Of a stretch of 64,000 nucleotides of DNA, positions 46,891 to 59,095 are shown piece after piece. Within the stretch, counting starts at the first letter, position 1, and every line of letters begins with the position of its first letter. The notes under the pieces were generated by a model. The model was given only the letters and a program-made list of their open reading frames with translations. It was not told where the DNA came from and did no database searches. Both the position numbers and the translations under genes were made by a program. The stretch lies in NCBI GenBank assembly GCA_963556695.1, contig CAUWAG010000010.1, forward strand, positions 4,898,001 to 4,962,000. The letters run 5' to 3'. The stretch is from Anthostomella pinea. Taxonomy: Eukaryota > Ascomycota > Sordariomycetes > Xylariales > Xylariaceae.

Positions 46891-49800
46891 ATGGAGTATT
46901 CAGAAGGTCACTCCGACGTTGTGCATCCCGAAGTCCGCGCACATGTCAACAGTCTTGTGTCTGCTGTGAGTGGAATCAACCCGTCTCTCAGTTGCCATCG
47001 TCACTGATCACTATCGCGTAGCTCGGTGGATTCAGCGCCGACGATGACGGACGATACGTGCTCGGAGACTCCGCCCTGGAAGTCTTGAGGGATATCAAGA
47101 AATGGATCCGATTCTACGACGAGAAGACGAACCGAATGGATGTTGCGCGATGTCTAGCCGAAGCGAACCTGGTCGAAGGCGACCTCCTACATATACTGGC
47201 CTCCTGGCCCGAGAACGCAACCGAGAACAGGTTCAAGGCGAGAGCAGCGCTCGCGTGCTTCGAGATTATGGTGCCGTTGACCTGGCCACTGGAGAGGGAT
47301 CTCGACCAGATGACCGTCAACCACCACCGACATCTTCCCGTGCTTCAACTCGCCCAAGTCGGTTACAAGCGAGCCATTATCAACTTCGACGCTGCCCAGA
47401 TCCTACATACCGCCGTGCGAGTCGCATTGCCGTCTATGGCCCTCTCCCGCGGCGACCGAAGCGCCCGAGACGATGGTATCATCAAGCTAGTGCTGCTGTA
47501 TCTGCGAAACATCGCCATGATCGCACCCCCTCCAGGTGTCAAGTACGACGGCGACGAGTCACAAATCTCTCGGTCCGCCCTAATCGATGCCTTCTCCTAC
47601 CAAGATATCCTTCTCACCATCCTGACGATCGCTTCCAACATGGGTGAAGACTTCAATCAGGAAGGTGTAATTCTGATGGAGATTATCTTTCACCTGGTCA
47701 AGCGTGTGGATGTTACTAAGTTATTCATGGACGAGAAGCAACTTAGCAAGACAAAATCGAACGAACTTACCGCCATGATGAACAAGGAAGCCGCAATGCA
47801 CAGGCCCTACAATCGCAAGGCACCGTCTAGACATAATCGATGGGCGTCCATGATCTGGGTGGAGCGTGGTGGTGGCAAGGTGTCTACCGTATCCGGCCAA
47901 GACGCTTTACTTGACTCAGCAACAAGACAGCAGAAGATGGACAGCAGCAAAGTCTTCCGCCCACCCCGGAGGCCCCGGAAAGAGGGAATGGAGCCAAAGG
48001 ATCTTGGTCCTCCAGTGTCATTGAACGCCCGAGCTCGGCAGCAATTGAAGGGCTTCGTCGAGGAGTTCTTGGATTCTGGTTTCAATCCCCTCTTCCAACA
48101 CGTCCGGAAGAAGCTGGACGATCAGAAGGATTACGTGTTTGAATACCACTCGCGACAATTCTTCTACCTGGTCGCTTGGTTCCTGGAGGCAGAAAGAATA
48201 CGGAAGAAGGCCACGAAGAGTAGCCAGTCAACTGAGGCTGGCGATGTTAGAAGTTTTAACCTCGTTGCTGGTGTGCTCAACCAGCAGACGTTCATCACTC
48301 TGAACAGGGCAATGAGCGAATCCATGGAGAACAAACGCTGGCAGGAGCTCTGTTCTACCATGAGATGTTTCACACAGATCCTTTTAACCGTTCAGGACAT
48401 GTCCGAGTCCGGGAACGAAGAAGATGAGGAGATTGCAGAGAACATACTCAGCCGTATTTTCTACGAGGACGAAACCCACGATCGAATCGCGAACATCGCC
48501 AAGAACTACAAAGACCAAGGCTTCGAATATCTTGATGCCTGTACAGAGCTTACGCATACTTATCTCCGAGTGCTGGAGGCTTACTCTAAGCAAAATGTGG
48601 ATATGCAAGTTCGATCACGACGTCGTGTCCGGAAGAAGAAGAAGGCAGCCAAAGCTGCTGACCAGGACAACGAGAACCCAGTAGACGAGGGAGATGAGTC
48701 CGAGAACGACGAAGCCAATGCTGAACGGGCATCACGCGAGCGCAAATTTGACTTCACCCGTTTCGCGGCTCGTTTCACTCCACAGGCTGTCGTCGATACC
48801 TTCGTCAGCTTCACGAAGTACTACCAAGATCTGAGCGATGCGCAGCTGAAGCGAGCGCATAGGTACTTCTACCGCATCGCTTTCAAGCAGGAGATGAGTG
48901 TGATGCTTTTTCGCGTCGACATTATACAGCTATTCTACAGTATGATCAAGGGCCAGGAGCCGTTGGACAAAAGCAACAGCCTGTTTAAAGAATGGGAAGA
49001 GCTAGTCAAGCAGATATTGAGGAAATGCACCCGCAAGATTGAAGAGCGACCGCAACTGATTATCGAGATGCTCTTTTCGAAGATCAACGCCACGGCACAC
49101 TACCTGGAATACGGCTATGAGAAACAGACCATCTCAACCACACAGTCCAAGCCAGCGGCAGCACTTGAGTTCCGACACATCGTCGAGAAGGACCAGCAAG
49201 TCGCGATTGCAGTTGGTGTCTTGCTAGACAAGAATTTGGCCCACCACGTCAAATGGGTCAAGGATCAGCTATCCAATGCAATGACTGAGAGGAAAGCTTG
49301 GGAGGCTGCGAATAAGGCAATACCTTCGATTGAAGCCCCAGAAGGCGGCGAAGCATTGGCTGAGGACGCGGCTAGAAAAGAAGCGCCTGTTGTTTGTAAG
49401 TTTCTTGCCGTGTTCTCATTTGATTTCCACTAACACTGTTCAGCTGTACGTCCGGACGATGATGCTCGTCGTGTAGCTATGTTCAAGAACTCGCATCTGC
49501 GACTCCTGATGAAACTTGTCGGCATCGAGCGACTTGCCCCTACCTTGGACGAAACAACAGAGTCAGCTTGGGTCGTCCCATCGAATCTAACAGCTGAACA
49601 ATTACAAGACTCCCTTGATATGATCAACAAAGCAGAATTCGACCCGCCCACATTCGAGAATGGTGCACTAGCTCAGGACCAGTTGAGGCGGAAAACGGCG
49701 CCGAGGAAGAAGGCCACTTTCGATGACGATGAGGGTGGCGAAGACGACGACGACGAAATGTTATTCCCCGCTGGCGGCCCGACGGCTAGAAAGGTGGCCG

Positions 49801-50435
49801 ATGGGTTTCTCGATAAGCCGAAGAAGACTCGCCGCCGCCGCCGCCGCCGCAACAGTGATGCGGAGGAGCTGACTGAAGAACAACTTGAAGAGAAGAAGCA
49901 AGCTCGCAAGGAGCGCGAAACGGCGAAAGCCAAGAAGTTCAAGAGTGAACTGTTTGTGCACGCCAGCGACGACGAGTCGGACGACGGAGAGCGGTGGGCC
50001 GAGTTCTACGCCAACGAAGAGAAGATCCGGCAGCACACCAATGCCATTGCCAAAAAGCTCTCAAAGCCTACTGCACTAAAGCCCGTTGAGAAGCGGAAAG
50101 CTGTGGTGCTCGTGTCGGACGACAGCGATAATGACGACGATTTGATCCTTACGCAGGAGTCGAATGGAAAGGGGGGAGAGGAGGATGAATCTGATGCATC
50201 TGGTACTGATAACACACCACTGTCGTCCAGCCCACATGCTGGATCGTTATCGAGTGCGAAGCGAAGACGGGTGTCGAAAGAGCCAAGTCCTGCCGCGGCC
50301 CCAGCTGAGCCAGCGGATGTCGACAAGGGCATGGACGACGCCGATGACGAAGACCTCCCGGCCTCGAAACCGTCCCAGAGGCGGCGGCCGAGAGGCAGAG
50401 CGGGGTTTCTTGTCGATAGCAGTGATGAAGAATGA
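46891..50435 (+). CDS. tof1: Replication fork protection complex subunit Tof1/Swi1 (Timeless family)
   Basis: Three exons (46891-46965, 47022-49395, 49444-50435) give 1,146 residues. The N-terminal Timeless domain begins [16 protein letters not shown] and continues through WPLERDL, the helical YKRAIINFD segment and [10 protein letters not shown] to about residue 290. The middle contains [11 protein letters not shown], followed by a long helical C-terminal region. The last 300 residues are highly charged, with acidic runs ([13 protein letters not shown]), a Lys/Arg stretch ([10 protein letters not shown]) and further acidic and Ser-rich repeats. The protein acts in the nucleus with Csm3/Swi3 to stabilise stalled forks and support the S-phase checkpoint. 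It is the largest and best-preserved gene of the window. Confidence 0.93.
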
Positions 50436-52067
50436 TGACGGTCAAGGTTGCATTGTTATGGCGTTTTTGGGTACATACGCAGCATGCTTCCTGTCCCGGC
50501 GTTGTATATAGGGGTCTGGATATGTTGTGCGGAAAAGGAGTGTATTAATTCTACTTTGCCAGTTTTAGATACCAAATTGAGAGCATTATCCGTGAAACGA
50601 TAAGTGCAGTATGAGCGTGACAGCGTTGTTGTATTCAGGAAAAGGTCTATGGACTGTTTGTTGGTGGTAGAATACACTTAGATGCCCTGTGGGTCCCTGT
50701 ACGACCCGACACCGTGGCTGATCCCCACATACCGCTTACATATACAGATGGATACTGCTCACACCAATCAAGTGTAGATCGCAACTTGGTGCGATATTGA
50801 TCATCAATTCATGACGAAAGCAAGCTCCAGTGCTCTTCCCTCCAGCTTGCGAAGAGCATGGAAAAGGGGGTTCACAGAAATCCACTTCGGCCTCCCAGCC
50901 TCGCGTCGTTAACCCAACGAGCTATCTCAACGAACTCTACCTCGGCCGGTTACGCAGCGTCCATTCATCCAACGACTGTCTGGAACCCAACCCGGACCAT
51001 CACTTTCAACCTGATGCTTATCTCCCCTGTCCAGCGCTCCCTCTGCAGCTCCGCCGGGAACCGGACCCAGCCAGCGTCCAGCCGCGCCGCGCCGCCCCCT
51101 CTGAACGGCGTCGCCCCACCCCCCCCCCTGAACGGCGTCACCCCCTCTCTCAGCCGGGGGGCATACACACCCAAACTCCAAGCCACCCCTAGAAATACCT
51201 CGCAGAAGTTCGAAACCCTCTTGAAGGGTAATTGATAATATATGAGCAGCCATGCCTGTCATTAAGATCTAACTCCGAGGTTGAGATCGAGGTCGAGGTC
51301 GAGGTCCAGGGTTAGATGTGAGCTCTCCGTGAGAGCTAGCAGATGCTCTTCTGGTGAATGGTCATGGTTGAAAGCTGTAAGGTGACGATTCTCATACACA
51401 GGGCCTGGACAAGTTAGTTGGAATTGGACCCACGGCGGGGCCCTTCTACACAGGGTGGTTGAGAGATGAAGAAGGGCTCTTATTTTTCCTGTTTGAGAAG
51501 CTTCAATTTGAACGCTTGGCTATGGGCCATGGCGCCTTGAGTCGGGTTGCATATCCCACCTTGATATCCTTATACGCCCGAGGACGCACATGAGGCGCGA
51601 ATAGTCCGGCGCCGAGATGCTGTAGTGTCCAATCCAAAGAAGTGGCCCTCGTCGATGGAAAGTCCAGAGACGGAACACCATCACATAATTCCTCGAGCCG
51701 TTGCTTGCGTTCAACGTCAATGAATGACAATATGTACTATTCCCCCAGCAATCTATCTCAAGGAGATGGGCTAGAACCCTAACTGATGTGGTTATTATAA
51801 GGTACATCAAGTAAAGATCGTGATGCGATCAATCCACCTGGGACAAACCCATGGGAAACCCACTTGAGTCGCGGTAGTATTTACACTCTTCATAGTCCCA
51901 AACTTTCCACACCCCACAAAGCCCCCATCGCATCGTCACCGATACGTGCGACCCGTCCAACACTTATGATATGCTGACCCCTTAAGTCCCAATCCCGAAG
52001 CTTGCCAAGAGGGCAGTAGAATAGCCCAATAGCTTATTTATTCTACAACCACACATCAGCAACTGAC
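50436..52067. other. Intergenic, no gene supported
   Basis: Contains a GAGGTC hexamer run near 51,275-51,308 and two C-rich CTGAACGGCGTC repeats near 51,100-51,140. A minus-strand frame at 51,503-51,730 is open but begins without ATG and matches nothing I know. Confidence 0.5.
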
Positions 52068-52254
52068 TCAAGAGTGCTCACAAGACCCGTACGGATCCAT
52101 CAGACCGAAGCCAGCGGGGCCCCGCGTGGGGGTTTGTGGGGTGGGAAGAGGGTTTACTCACAGGGCAGTTGGTGCAGCCGCAGTTCTGCTCGCACTGGCA
52201 TGAGCCGGAGCTGGCACAAGAGCAGGCGCCGGAGGTGTTGCAGTTGCAGCCCAT
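52068..52254 (-). CDS. Short Cys-rich metallothionein
   Basis: Exon 1 (52254-52162) encodes 31 residues starting MGCNCNTSGACSCAS, with nine Cys at 3, 5, 11, 13, 19, 21, 25, 27 and 30, arranged as four CxC pairs plus one. This is the pattern of small fungal metallothioneins such as the Neurospora copper protein. Exon 1 is followed by a GTGAGT donor. The nearest acceptor that gives a short tail is TGTGAG ending at 52,077, then His-Ser-stop (52,076-52,068), for 33 residues. The exact 3' exon is uncertain; the nine-Cys core is not. The protein binds Cu(I) or Zn(II) in the cytosol for buffering and detoxification. A TATA box lies upstream. Confidence 0.8.
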
Positions 52255-52408
52255 TGTGGTTGGTTATCTTGGTAGGTTGTATAGTAGGTAGTATAAAGTG
52301 GTGGGTGCACGATGTGATTGAATAATAGGTAGGTAGCGGTGGTGGAAAGGTTGTCCAGCAAAGGTGTCCCTCAAGGTGCCCATCAAGGTCGGGTGGAAGC
52401 AGGAGGGG

Positions 52409-52416
52409 TTTATATA
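52409..52416 (-). promoter_or_regulatory. TATA box TATATAAA of the metallothionein gene
   Basis: It reads TATATAAA on the minus strand, 155 bp before the metallothionein ATG. A clear TATA box is typical of inducible genes. Between it and the ATG, 52,303-52,309 reads TGCACCC on the minus strand, resembling the animal metal-response core TGCRCNC, but this may be chance. Confidence 0.5.
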
Positions 52417-52419
52417 CCC

Positions 52420-53041
52420 GTCTGCTCCTCTACGCTATGGTACGTTCGTTAGTCGGAAATGTCCACTGCCCAGGATATGCGGAAGCCCGCTCCCCTCCTG
52501 CGAGACCGCAGACTTGATCCGGCGATCCGAAGATCGACTGGTGGTGATACGCTGAGACATGCTGATGCTCCAGTAGAACAGCGGGCGCCATAGAGCTAGT
52601 CCGCGGTCTGACGACGCCGCTGCGCCATGGTGTGTAAGAGGGACGTCAGTCGGCCCCGGTTTTGCCAGGGCGTGCGGAGGAGGGGAAACTTGGGCCGGTC
52701 TGCTGCATCTGACATGGCGTGGAAATTTCCACTGGTACCTCGATTTCAGAGACCCGTTACAGATCACGTGATCACTTAGTCTCATGTGGTTTAGGAAGAA
52801 GTGTGTCACTATGATGTACCTATGGACCGTTGAGCTGGTCACGATGTGTGGACGGTAAGTGGTTTAACTGTTTCATTTCCAATGTCCATCATACTAAGAC
52901 ATGGTGATGCTATGAGATGTAAAACTATCCAGCTAGAATGACACTGCTGGTCGCAAATGATACCCCATTGAATATCCAAAACACATCATCGTAATATATG
53001 AACAGGGATAGAGGCCAGGGCAGCCGACTGATATACAGCTC
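52420..53041. other. Intergenic, no gene seen
   Basis: This region holds the metallothionein upstream sequence and the 3' flank of formate dehydrogenase. No frame is convincing. Confidence 0.5.
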
Positions 53042-54511
53042 TTACGCCTTCTTGTTCCGTTGGCCGTAGGCCTTTGTTACATAGTCGCCGTCCTTGACGA
53101 TGAGGTCTTCCGGCCTGTAGTCGTGCTTGCCGGTGAAGTAGCTGTTGAGGATGGCTTTGGTACCATCGGCGTATCGCTTTTGCGCATCGATCGAGGTTCC
53201 AGACATGTGCGGCACCATGGCGTTTCCACCACCGAAGGGGTTCTTGGCGTAGCGCAGGACGTGGTCCTTGGGGGCGGGCTGCGGGAACCAAACGTCACCA
53301 CCGTAGCCGCGGAGGTGGCCTGACTTCAAGGCTTCGGCAACATCCTCCTTGACGACGATGGCGCCACGGGCGGTGTTGACAAGCCATGAGCCTGGTAAAG
53401 CGTTAGCCTGCTTGAACACAAAATGAACCGTTAGGACTGAGTCGTGGTACCCACCTGGCTTCATCTTGGAGATGAGTTCCTTGTTGAAGAGACCGCGGGT
53501 CTTCTCGTGTAACGGGCAGTTGATGGTGACAACATCACACTGGCCCAACATCTCCTCGAGGCTGTCTACGCGACGGCAGCCAATCTCCTTCTCGACCTCA
53601 GGCTTCAGGGGCTGGTAGTCAAAGTACAGCAGCTCCTTGCAGTCGAACGCCTTCAGACGGCGGAGCACACGCTCGCCGATCCGGCCGACGGCGACTGTGC
53701 CGACGACCTTGTTCTCAAGGTCGTACTCGTTCTTGGCGGCGGCGGCGACGTTCCAGTCACCCTCCTGGATCTGCTCGTGGGCCGGGACAAAGTTGCGGAC
53801 CAGAACAAGGATGGTCATAATGACGTGCTCGGCCACGGACACGACGTTGGATCCGGTGACCTCGGCGACGGTGATACCGCCGTTGGTCTTGTTTGCGGCG
53901 TCGAGGTCGACATGGTCGGAACCGATACCGGCAGTGATGGCGATCTTCAGCTTCTTCGCCTTGGCCAGACGCTCCGCGGTCAGGTAACCTGGGTGGAAGC
54001 TGCAGCCAGGTTAGCGCCTTCACCAGACCAAGCATCGCAACCATCTTGGGATATAGTGTCTACATACGGCGTTGTGATGATGACCTCAGCATCTACCAGC
54101 TCCTTGTCAAAGGTGGAGTTCTCGCCCTCCTTGTCGGAGGTGGTGACCAGCGTGTGGCCCTGGTCCTCCAGCCACTTGCGGATGCCAAGCTCGTTCTCGG
54201 TCGTTCCTAGGAGTTCGGGAACCTGCAAGCGGGCGACGAAAGCTTGTTAGTCAATGTTTTCATGCACGATGCCGCAAGTGGGAGGAGCTCGATGCTGGTA
54301 GCTAGTTATGTGAATGTGACATAGCCCCAGTTACCCCACACCATCGATCAAGTCTGACCCCTCTCCCATTCTCATCTGCCGTCGTCTCCAACTGGCGACG
54401 TACATGTATGCGAGTCGACACATACGATTCGGCCATTGGTTCAACGGACCACCATCATTGGACGGTGTTCGCGTCGCAAGCCAAGCTGGGTAGGGACGGC
54501 AGAAAGTCGAG

Positions 54512-54542
<31 letters not shown>

Positions 54543-54897
54543 ACAGGAGGGAGCATCCACCACCAACTATGGAACTGTATATAGCAAAAGGGGGCAAAGA
54601 TAGGCTTACCTCCTCGGCGTGCTTGCCACCATCGTACAACACGAGTAGTACCTTGACCTTTTCACGTTGTGTCGTCAGCAAACGTGTCGAAGCTGGAGCC
54701 CTGAGCGAAGGGGAGCTGAAGAGGGGTGATGTGTGGCTCTTTGGTGCGACGGCCGCGCGTGACGTCAGGCCAGCGCGCAGCGACGCCGCAGCCGGACGAG
54801 CATTGGTAATAACAGATCGGGCTGCTGCCGTAGTTGACAGAGCCCGCGAAGATGTGTAACGAGCGCAACGTGGAAGAGAACGAGTAAGAAATACCAT
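53042..54897 (-). CDS. NAD-dependent formate dehydrogenase, mitochondrial form
   Basis: Four exons on the minus strand (54897-54610, 54222-54068, 53999-53455, 53391-53042) sum to 445 residues. About 75 N-terminal residues are Arg/Ser/Ala-rich, a presequence. The mature part starts [17 protein letters not shown], then [20 protein letters not shown]. The NAD domain has [16 protein letters not shown] and the specificity Asp in LLYFDY. Catalytic Arg lies in NTARGAIV and the active-site His in MVPHMSGTS. It oxidises formate to CO2 and makes NADH, for formate detoxification. The first intron is 387 bp, long for this genome, and holds a G-quadruplex-type repeat. I chose ATG 54,897; upstream frame is open but lacks a better start. 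Confidence 0.93.
54516..54536 (+). repeat. (GGGTGA)n tract, G-quadruplex motif
   Basis: Four GGG runs separated by exactly three bases lie within intron 1 of formate dehydrogenase, on the template strand. A hexamer slippage origin is likely. Confidence 0.7.
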
Positions 54898-56520
54898 TTT
54901 GAACGTTGTGTGTGAGCTTAGCTTGGAGTTGAGAGGTGCGAGTAGACGGGTGTAGATGGGGGTAGGTAGCTTTATGAAGTTGCGTGGACGAGTTGTTTGA
55001 ACTAGTTTAAAGCAGGTTCTAGGTTTGTAGATATGAGAGCAGAATGATGGAAGAGACACGAGGAGAAGACATCATTCACGGGGGCCTGACTGCCCTTTAT
55101 GGTTTGGACTCGAACCGGGGGTTTCAAGGCTCAACCACGAGAAACGTCGGCCAGCTCCACGTAGACGGTCCTCCCGTTCTGCCCGTCTCGGATAGAATCG
55201 CATCGGCTAATGTTGTCTGCAGCTTGAGGTAGCTTCATCCACTGGCGCGGCGGGGGAATGCCGATACACACAGTAGCTATTATGTCTGCATGACCAACAA
55301 CACCTCGAGGCTGCGAATGGGCGCCAGGATCCCCAGTGTCACCTGATGGGATAGCCTTTCGAGCGCGTCTGGCGTGTCAATTGGGCCATACTGGCCGTCC
55401 CGAAGAGTACTCGGTGGCTTGCCGGACTCGTTCGGGGATGACTCGGTGTGTGAGCCAACGGCCCCACGATTCCGAATGCCTCCCGGGTCGTCTTTTGGCG
55501 GTGGCAATCATCCGACAGTGGCTGGCTCCGACAATGGGAAATGGAGCCCAAGAATGTGCTGCGAGAAGTCTCATAGCCAGCTGGAGTCTGGAGTCTGGAC
55601 ATGCCAATTCATCAGAGCTCGTCGAGCTTGTACAGCACTTACACAGACGTCAACTGGCTGACTGCCCAGGTGGTCTGCGCACTCTTCGGTTCGGAGCTGT
55701 CGGGTTGAGGGGGAGAGTCGAAATCAGAACTCGCGGGCGGTCATCGGTGAAGTGGAGAGTTTCATGTAGTTCCAATGCGGGGAAGCTTGCAACTTGCACC
55801 TGCCAGTCATGCCAGTGTCAAGCTATACACGTAGCCAAGGCTATGGATCTGCTTCTAGATCGGCCTGCACCTTGTGACTTTCGAAAACGGCTATTGGCCA
55901 ATGGCTAGGAGATGCCAGCTTGGGAGAGGGCACGATCCGCTGCTGACAATGATGCAATTTGCAGATGACACGCCGGACCGGACCGTGAGGAGCAGTACAG
56001 CACGTATTTGATGACTAAGAGATAGAAGGGAATCATTTGAATAACGAAAGGATCCCCCCGAGCCAGCTCGAGTTCTACCCGCCAGAAACCATCGTACGTA
56101 ACGGTACGTTCCCTCTTGCCTAGAGCGTCAATCCCATTGCCCGCGGCTTGCATGCTGGCGTGTTGGGGATACTTCGGCATTGATGATGAAAATGGGTCCT
56201 CTCAGCTCTCTCTCTACTTGGGAGCTCGAGTAAGCAGTTGCCGAGCTCTCCCGAATTGCGATCCCAAATGAGACTGCAACCAACAAGCTCCCCGGACGAG
56301 CACGACTAGTGCGACTAGGCATCGTGAGCTGAGCTCACGTGGCAGGACCCCGCAACTTTTCACCAAAGCCGGAGCTGTCTATGGTATACCAGCGCGATTG
56401 GTAGTTGCGTTCACCAGTCAGTTGCTATTATCAATCACTCGCGCCATTGGGAAAGGTAAACGCGAAGTTCTTCACCCCTCAGCAGCACCTAGCTGTAGAA
56501 CAAGATAACTGACTCTACAA
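54898..56520. other. Intergenic, no gene supported
   Basis: Several overlapping frames at 55,336-55,908 are open on both strands but share no feature with known proteins. The left end is the formate dehydrogenase promoter. Confidence 0.5.
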
Positions 56521-57347
56521 TTACAATGCCAAGAACACGGCACCGATCATCGCCATGCCAACAAACAACTCGCTCGCCCTCTGCGAGACTGCTGCGCCAG
56601 GGAAGACCGCCGTCTGAGTTGGTGAACTGACCGAACCAGTTCCCGAGCTCGAGCCACTACCACCCGCGTTGTTGGTCGTCGAGTTCGACGCCGGACCAGC
56701 ATTCGTGACATTGAAGAAGTTGCCCGCCAGGACCTTGTCCGCGAGCCCGGCTTCGGTCAGGACCGACAACGCATTGAACCCCGAGCGGTTCGCTGCGGCG
56801 GTCTTGAGAACATCCAGCTCGTCCTCCGTCGCCGCCGAAGTGTCGACGAGGATCTGCGTATATCGATGAGACAGGGGGATCCGGGCTGGGGGTGCCGGCC
56901 CGATGTACGCGGCGAACGCAGCCACGTCCGAGGTCTGAAACAGGAATGCGTTCATGGCGTCCATCGTCGTGTTGATCGTGGTGGCGGCGGTGTCCTGCGT
57001 GAGGCCCGTCTGCATCCAGTGGAGCAGCGTGTTCGTCTCCGGCGGGTTGGCCGTCGGAATGTCCAGGTCGATCATCAGGACCGCGAACGACGTGCCGTCC
57101 AATTGGCTCTGCGTCCCAATACTGGGAGCGATTTGCGTCGCTGAGGGCCTTGTCAGCCAAATATGGCCACGTTGAGTCTTTCGGGGGTAGCCCTACCGGC
57201 TTGCGCGAGGACGCTGCCTTCCATCGCCACAATGGGGCCATACGTGACTAGGAGACTCGTCTCGGCCGCAGGTTCGAAGCCCTGAGGAGTGGCAGCCAGC
57301 GTCCCCGACGCCGCCGCCGCCAGCACGACCAAAGATCTCGACAGCAT
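56521..57347 (-). CDS. Secreted PEBP-like protein, probably GPI-anchored
   Basis: Two exons (57347-57197 and 57140-56521) give 256 residues. A signal peptide (about 1-18) precedes a phosphatidylethanolamine-binding-protein fold: DGTSFAVLMIDLDIP, then LLHWMQTGL, and IGPAPPARIPLSHRYTQIL, which match the ligand-pocket motifs (DPDxP, HW, GPxPP-x-HRY). After a Ser/Gly/Asn-rich linker the protein ends in a hydrophobic helix with a short small-residue region before it, typical of a GPI attachment signal. Such proteins are found on the fungal surface. Ligand and role are unknown. Confidence 0.85.
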
Positions 57348-58684
57348 TTTCAACGTTTTCAGTGTGATAAAGTTGGATAATGGTTCGTAATAGCGCAGAT
57401 GGTCAAGTAAGGCGGGGAAGTGAGCAAGAAAAAGACAAGACGGCGATATTGGATTAAAGTGGACCTTGAGAGTAAATCAAGCGACCGGAGGCAAAATCAT
57501 TGGAATTCCAACTGAAGGTATGTGAGTTGGACAGCCCTGTTGACGACCGAGACCTCGCGACGCTTTTTGCTCTCGCTAGACCCCGCGGTGCAGGACGAGA
57601 TGAAACGCTGTACGCGCTGATCCGCGACAGGGCCTAGAGGCAAGGCATGATTTGGTCAATGGGCAATTCTGCTGCCAATCCCCCCAAGTGGCCCCCGAGT
57701 CCCGTGCATTGATGCATCGGACGTTTTCGAGTGAGACCTATCGGCTGGCTGCTGGCTTCGCACGTCATCCATGATGCATGCGCGTGAGCCCTTTGTTTCA
57801 GTTCTATCTGATCAGCTCGCACAATATAGAACGGTGGGGCCGTCTTGGCTGTAACTGCCCCATGTGAGGCTCTCGGTCCCAGCCTTGGAAGACAGATCAT
57901 TGCGGCTTCAGACGATGTGGTTATTATTATCCGCTTCGCCGCCGTTGACGGTCTACAGTCATATCCTTGGTATAATGTACCTTGCAGACCATCATGATAC
58001 TTACAAGCACACCGTTAGCAATACTTCAGGGGTCTCGATAGCCTAGTTTACATGGTCACCCCAAAGGGAGTATTTATACCATCTCTTAAAAGAGTGTTCA
58101 TAAGATAAGAAGTAGTGGTATATATACATGGGAAGGTGTGAATATAAAAGGTTCAATGTAGATCAAAAAAGATCAGTACCGTGGTTGCGACGTTTTGGAC
58201 ACCTGTTACGTGACAGTTCGGACGCCATTGAACATTATTTAAAGGGTAATACTATACGAACGACCGCTCACTGATGCGTATTCGATGAGTCCCGAAAGAC
58301 CCGGTCAATGATTTACAGAGTGCAAGGCCATGCATGCTATGAATAGCAATCATGCTGACATCAAGGACGAGGATCTATGTGGGCTCCAATTTTGACACCT
58401 GTGCCGGAATCCGTTGTTCCTACGGAACTTCAGAGGTCATCTCAGATGCTGTAGCCTGTCGGTATAGGCAACCCCGGCTTCTGGCCACACGTCACTGGAG
58501 TGTTTGCCACTACGTAGGTCATTTCTGCTGATGTTCTGTGTATAAGTGGCAGGTCAGTTCTTCATCCAAGGCGCTTCAAATAGTCGACCAGACACCAGAC
58601 AACAGCGATTCATACTACATATTCGTCTTCCACATCGCAAACCCAATCCATCAACCAGCGCTTTCATCCTCCAGTCACGTCAAC
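57348..58684. other. Intergenic, no gene seen
   Basis: About 1.3 kb separates two genes for secreted proteins. It holds the promoter of the PEBP-like gene on the left and of the small secreted protein on the right. The middle (58,030-58,150) is mildly AT-rich. Confidence 0.5.
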
Positions 58685-59095
58685 ATGCGCCTCACATCCG
58701 CCCTCACATTGGCCGTCTTTGGCACCGGCGTTCTCTCCTCCCCAGCAACATCCCCTCCAGCTCCACGAGCGGCTTCGCTGGAGCCGCGTCTGACCTCGGA
58801 CGAATTCATAATGTTTGATGTAGGAGAATGGGGCTGTGTGAGGGGCCAGTACGACGAGAGCGAGTGCGCGAATAGGAAGGATGATGATACATGGAGAGAG
58901 TGCTTCAAGTGGGCCGTCAGAGCATGTCCGAATAAGATATTGCTGGGGCCCTACAGAGAGCAGATGTGCGGAGGCCTGTTCAGCTTCGAGCACACCGAAG
59001 TGGTCAAATATACGAGAAAGAAGTGCGACCTCGTCCAGAAGGCTCTCACCGAGGTCAAGAATGGAGGAGGGGAGTGGAAGAAGATAATCAATTAG
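58685..59095 (+). CDS. Small secreted cysteine-containing protein (effector-like)
   Basis: A single exon encodes 136 residues. Residues 1-18 form a signal peptide (MRLTSALTLAVFGTGVLSS), followed by a Pro/Ala-rich spacer. The mature part has six Cys, in the contexts WGCVRG, SECANR, RECFKW, RACPNK, QMCGGL and KKCDLV, enough for three disulfides, with many charged and aromatic residues. I do not recognise a family. The size, signal and even Cys number fit a small secreted protein of the effector type, but secretion and host interaction are inference. The ATG at 58,685 is preferred because it opens directly into the signal peptide; upstream in-frame sequence is not hydrophobic. Confidence 0.75.
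   Translation: MRLTSALTLAVFGTGVLSSPATSPPAPRAASLEPRLTSDEFIMFDVGEWGCVRGQYDESECANRKDDDTWRECFKWAVRACPNKILLGPYREQMCGGLFSFEHTEVVKYTRKKCDLVQKALTEVKNGGGEWKKIIN

Noticed and set aside
51503..51810. Minus-strand small protein
   Set aside because: It begins at a non-ATG codon, overlaps another equally open frame, and shows no recognisable family.
55336..55908. Plus-strand frame of 190 residues
   Set aside because: Several frames on both strands are equally open here. The translation has scattered Arg and Cys without domain structure.
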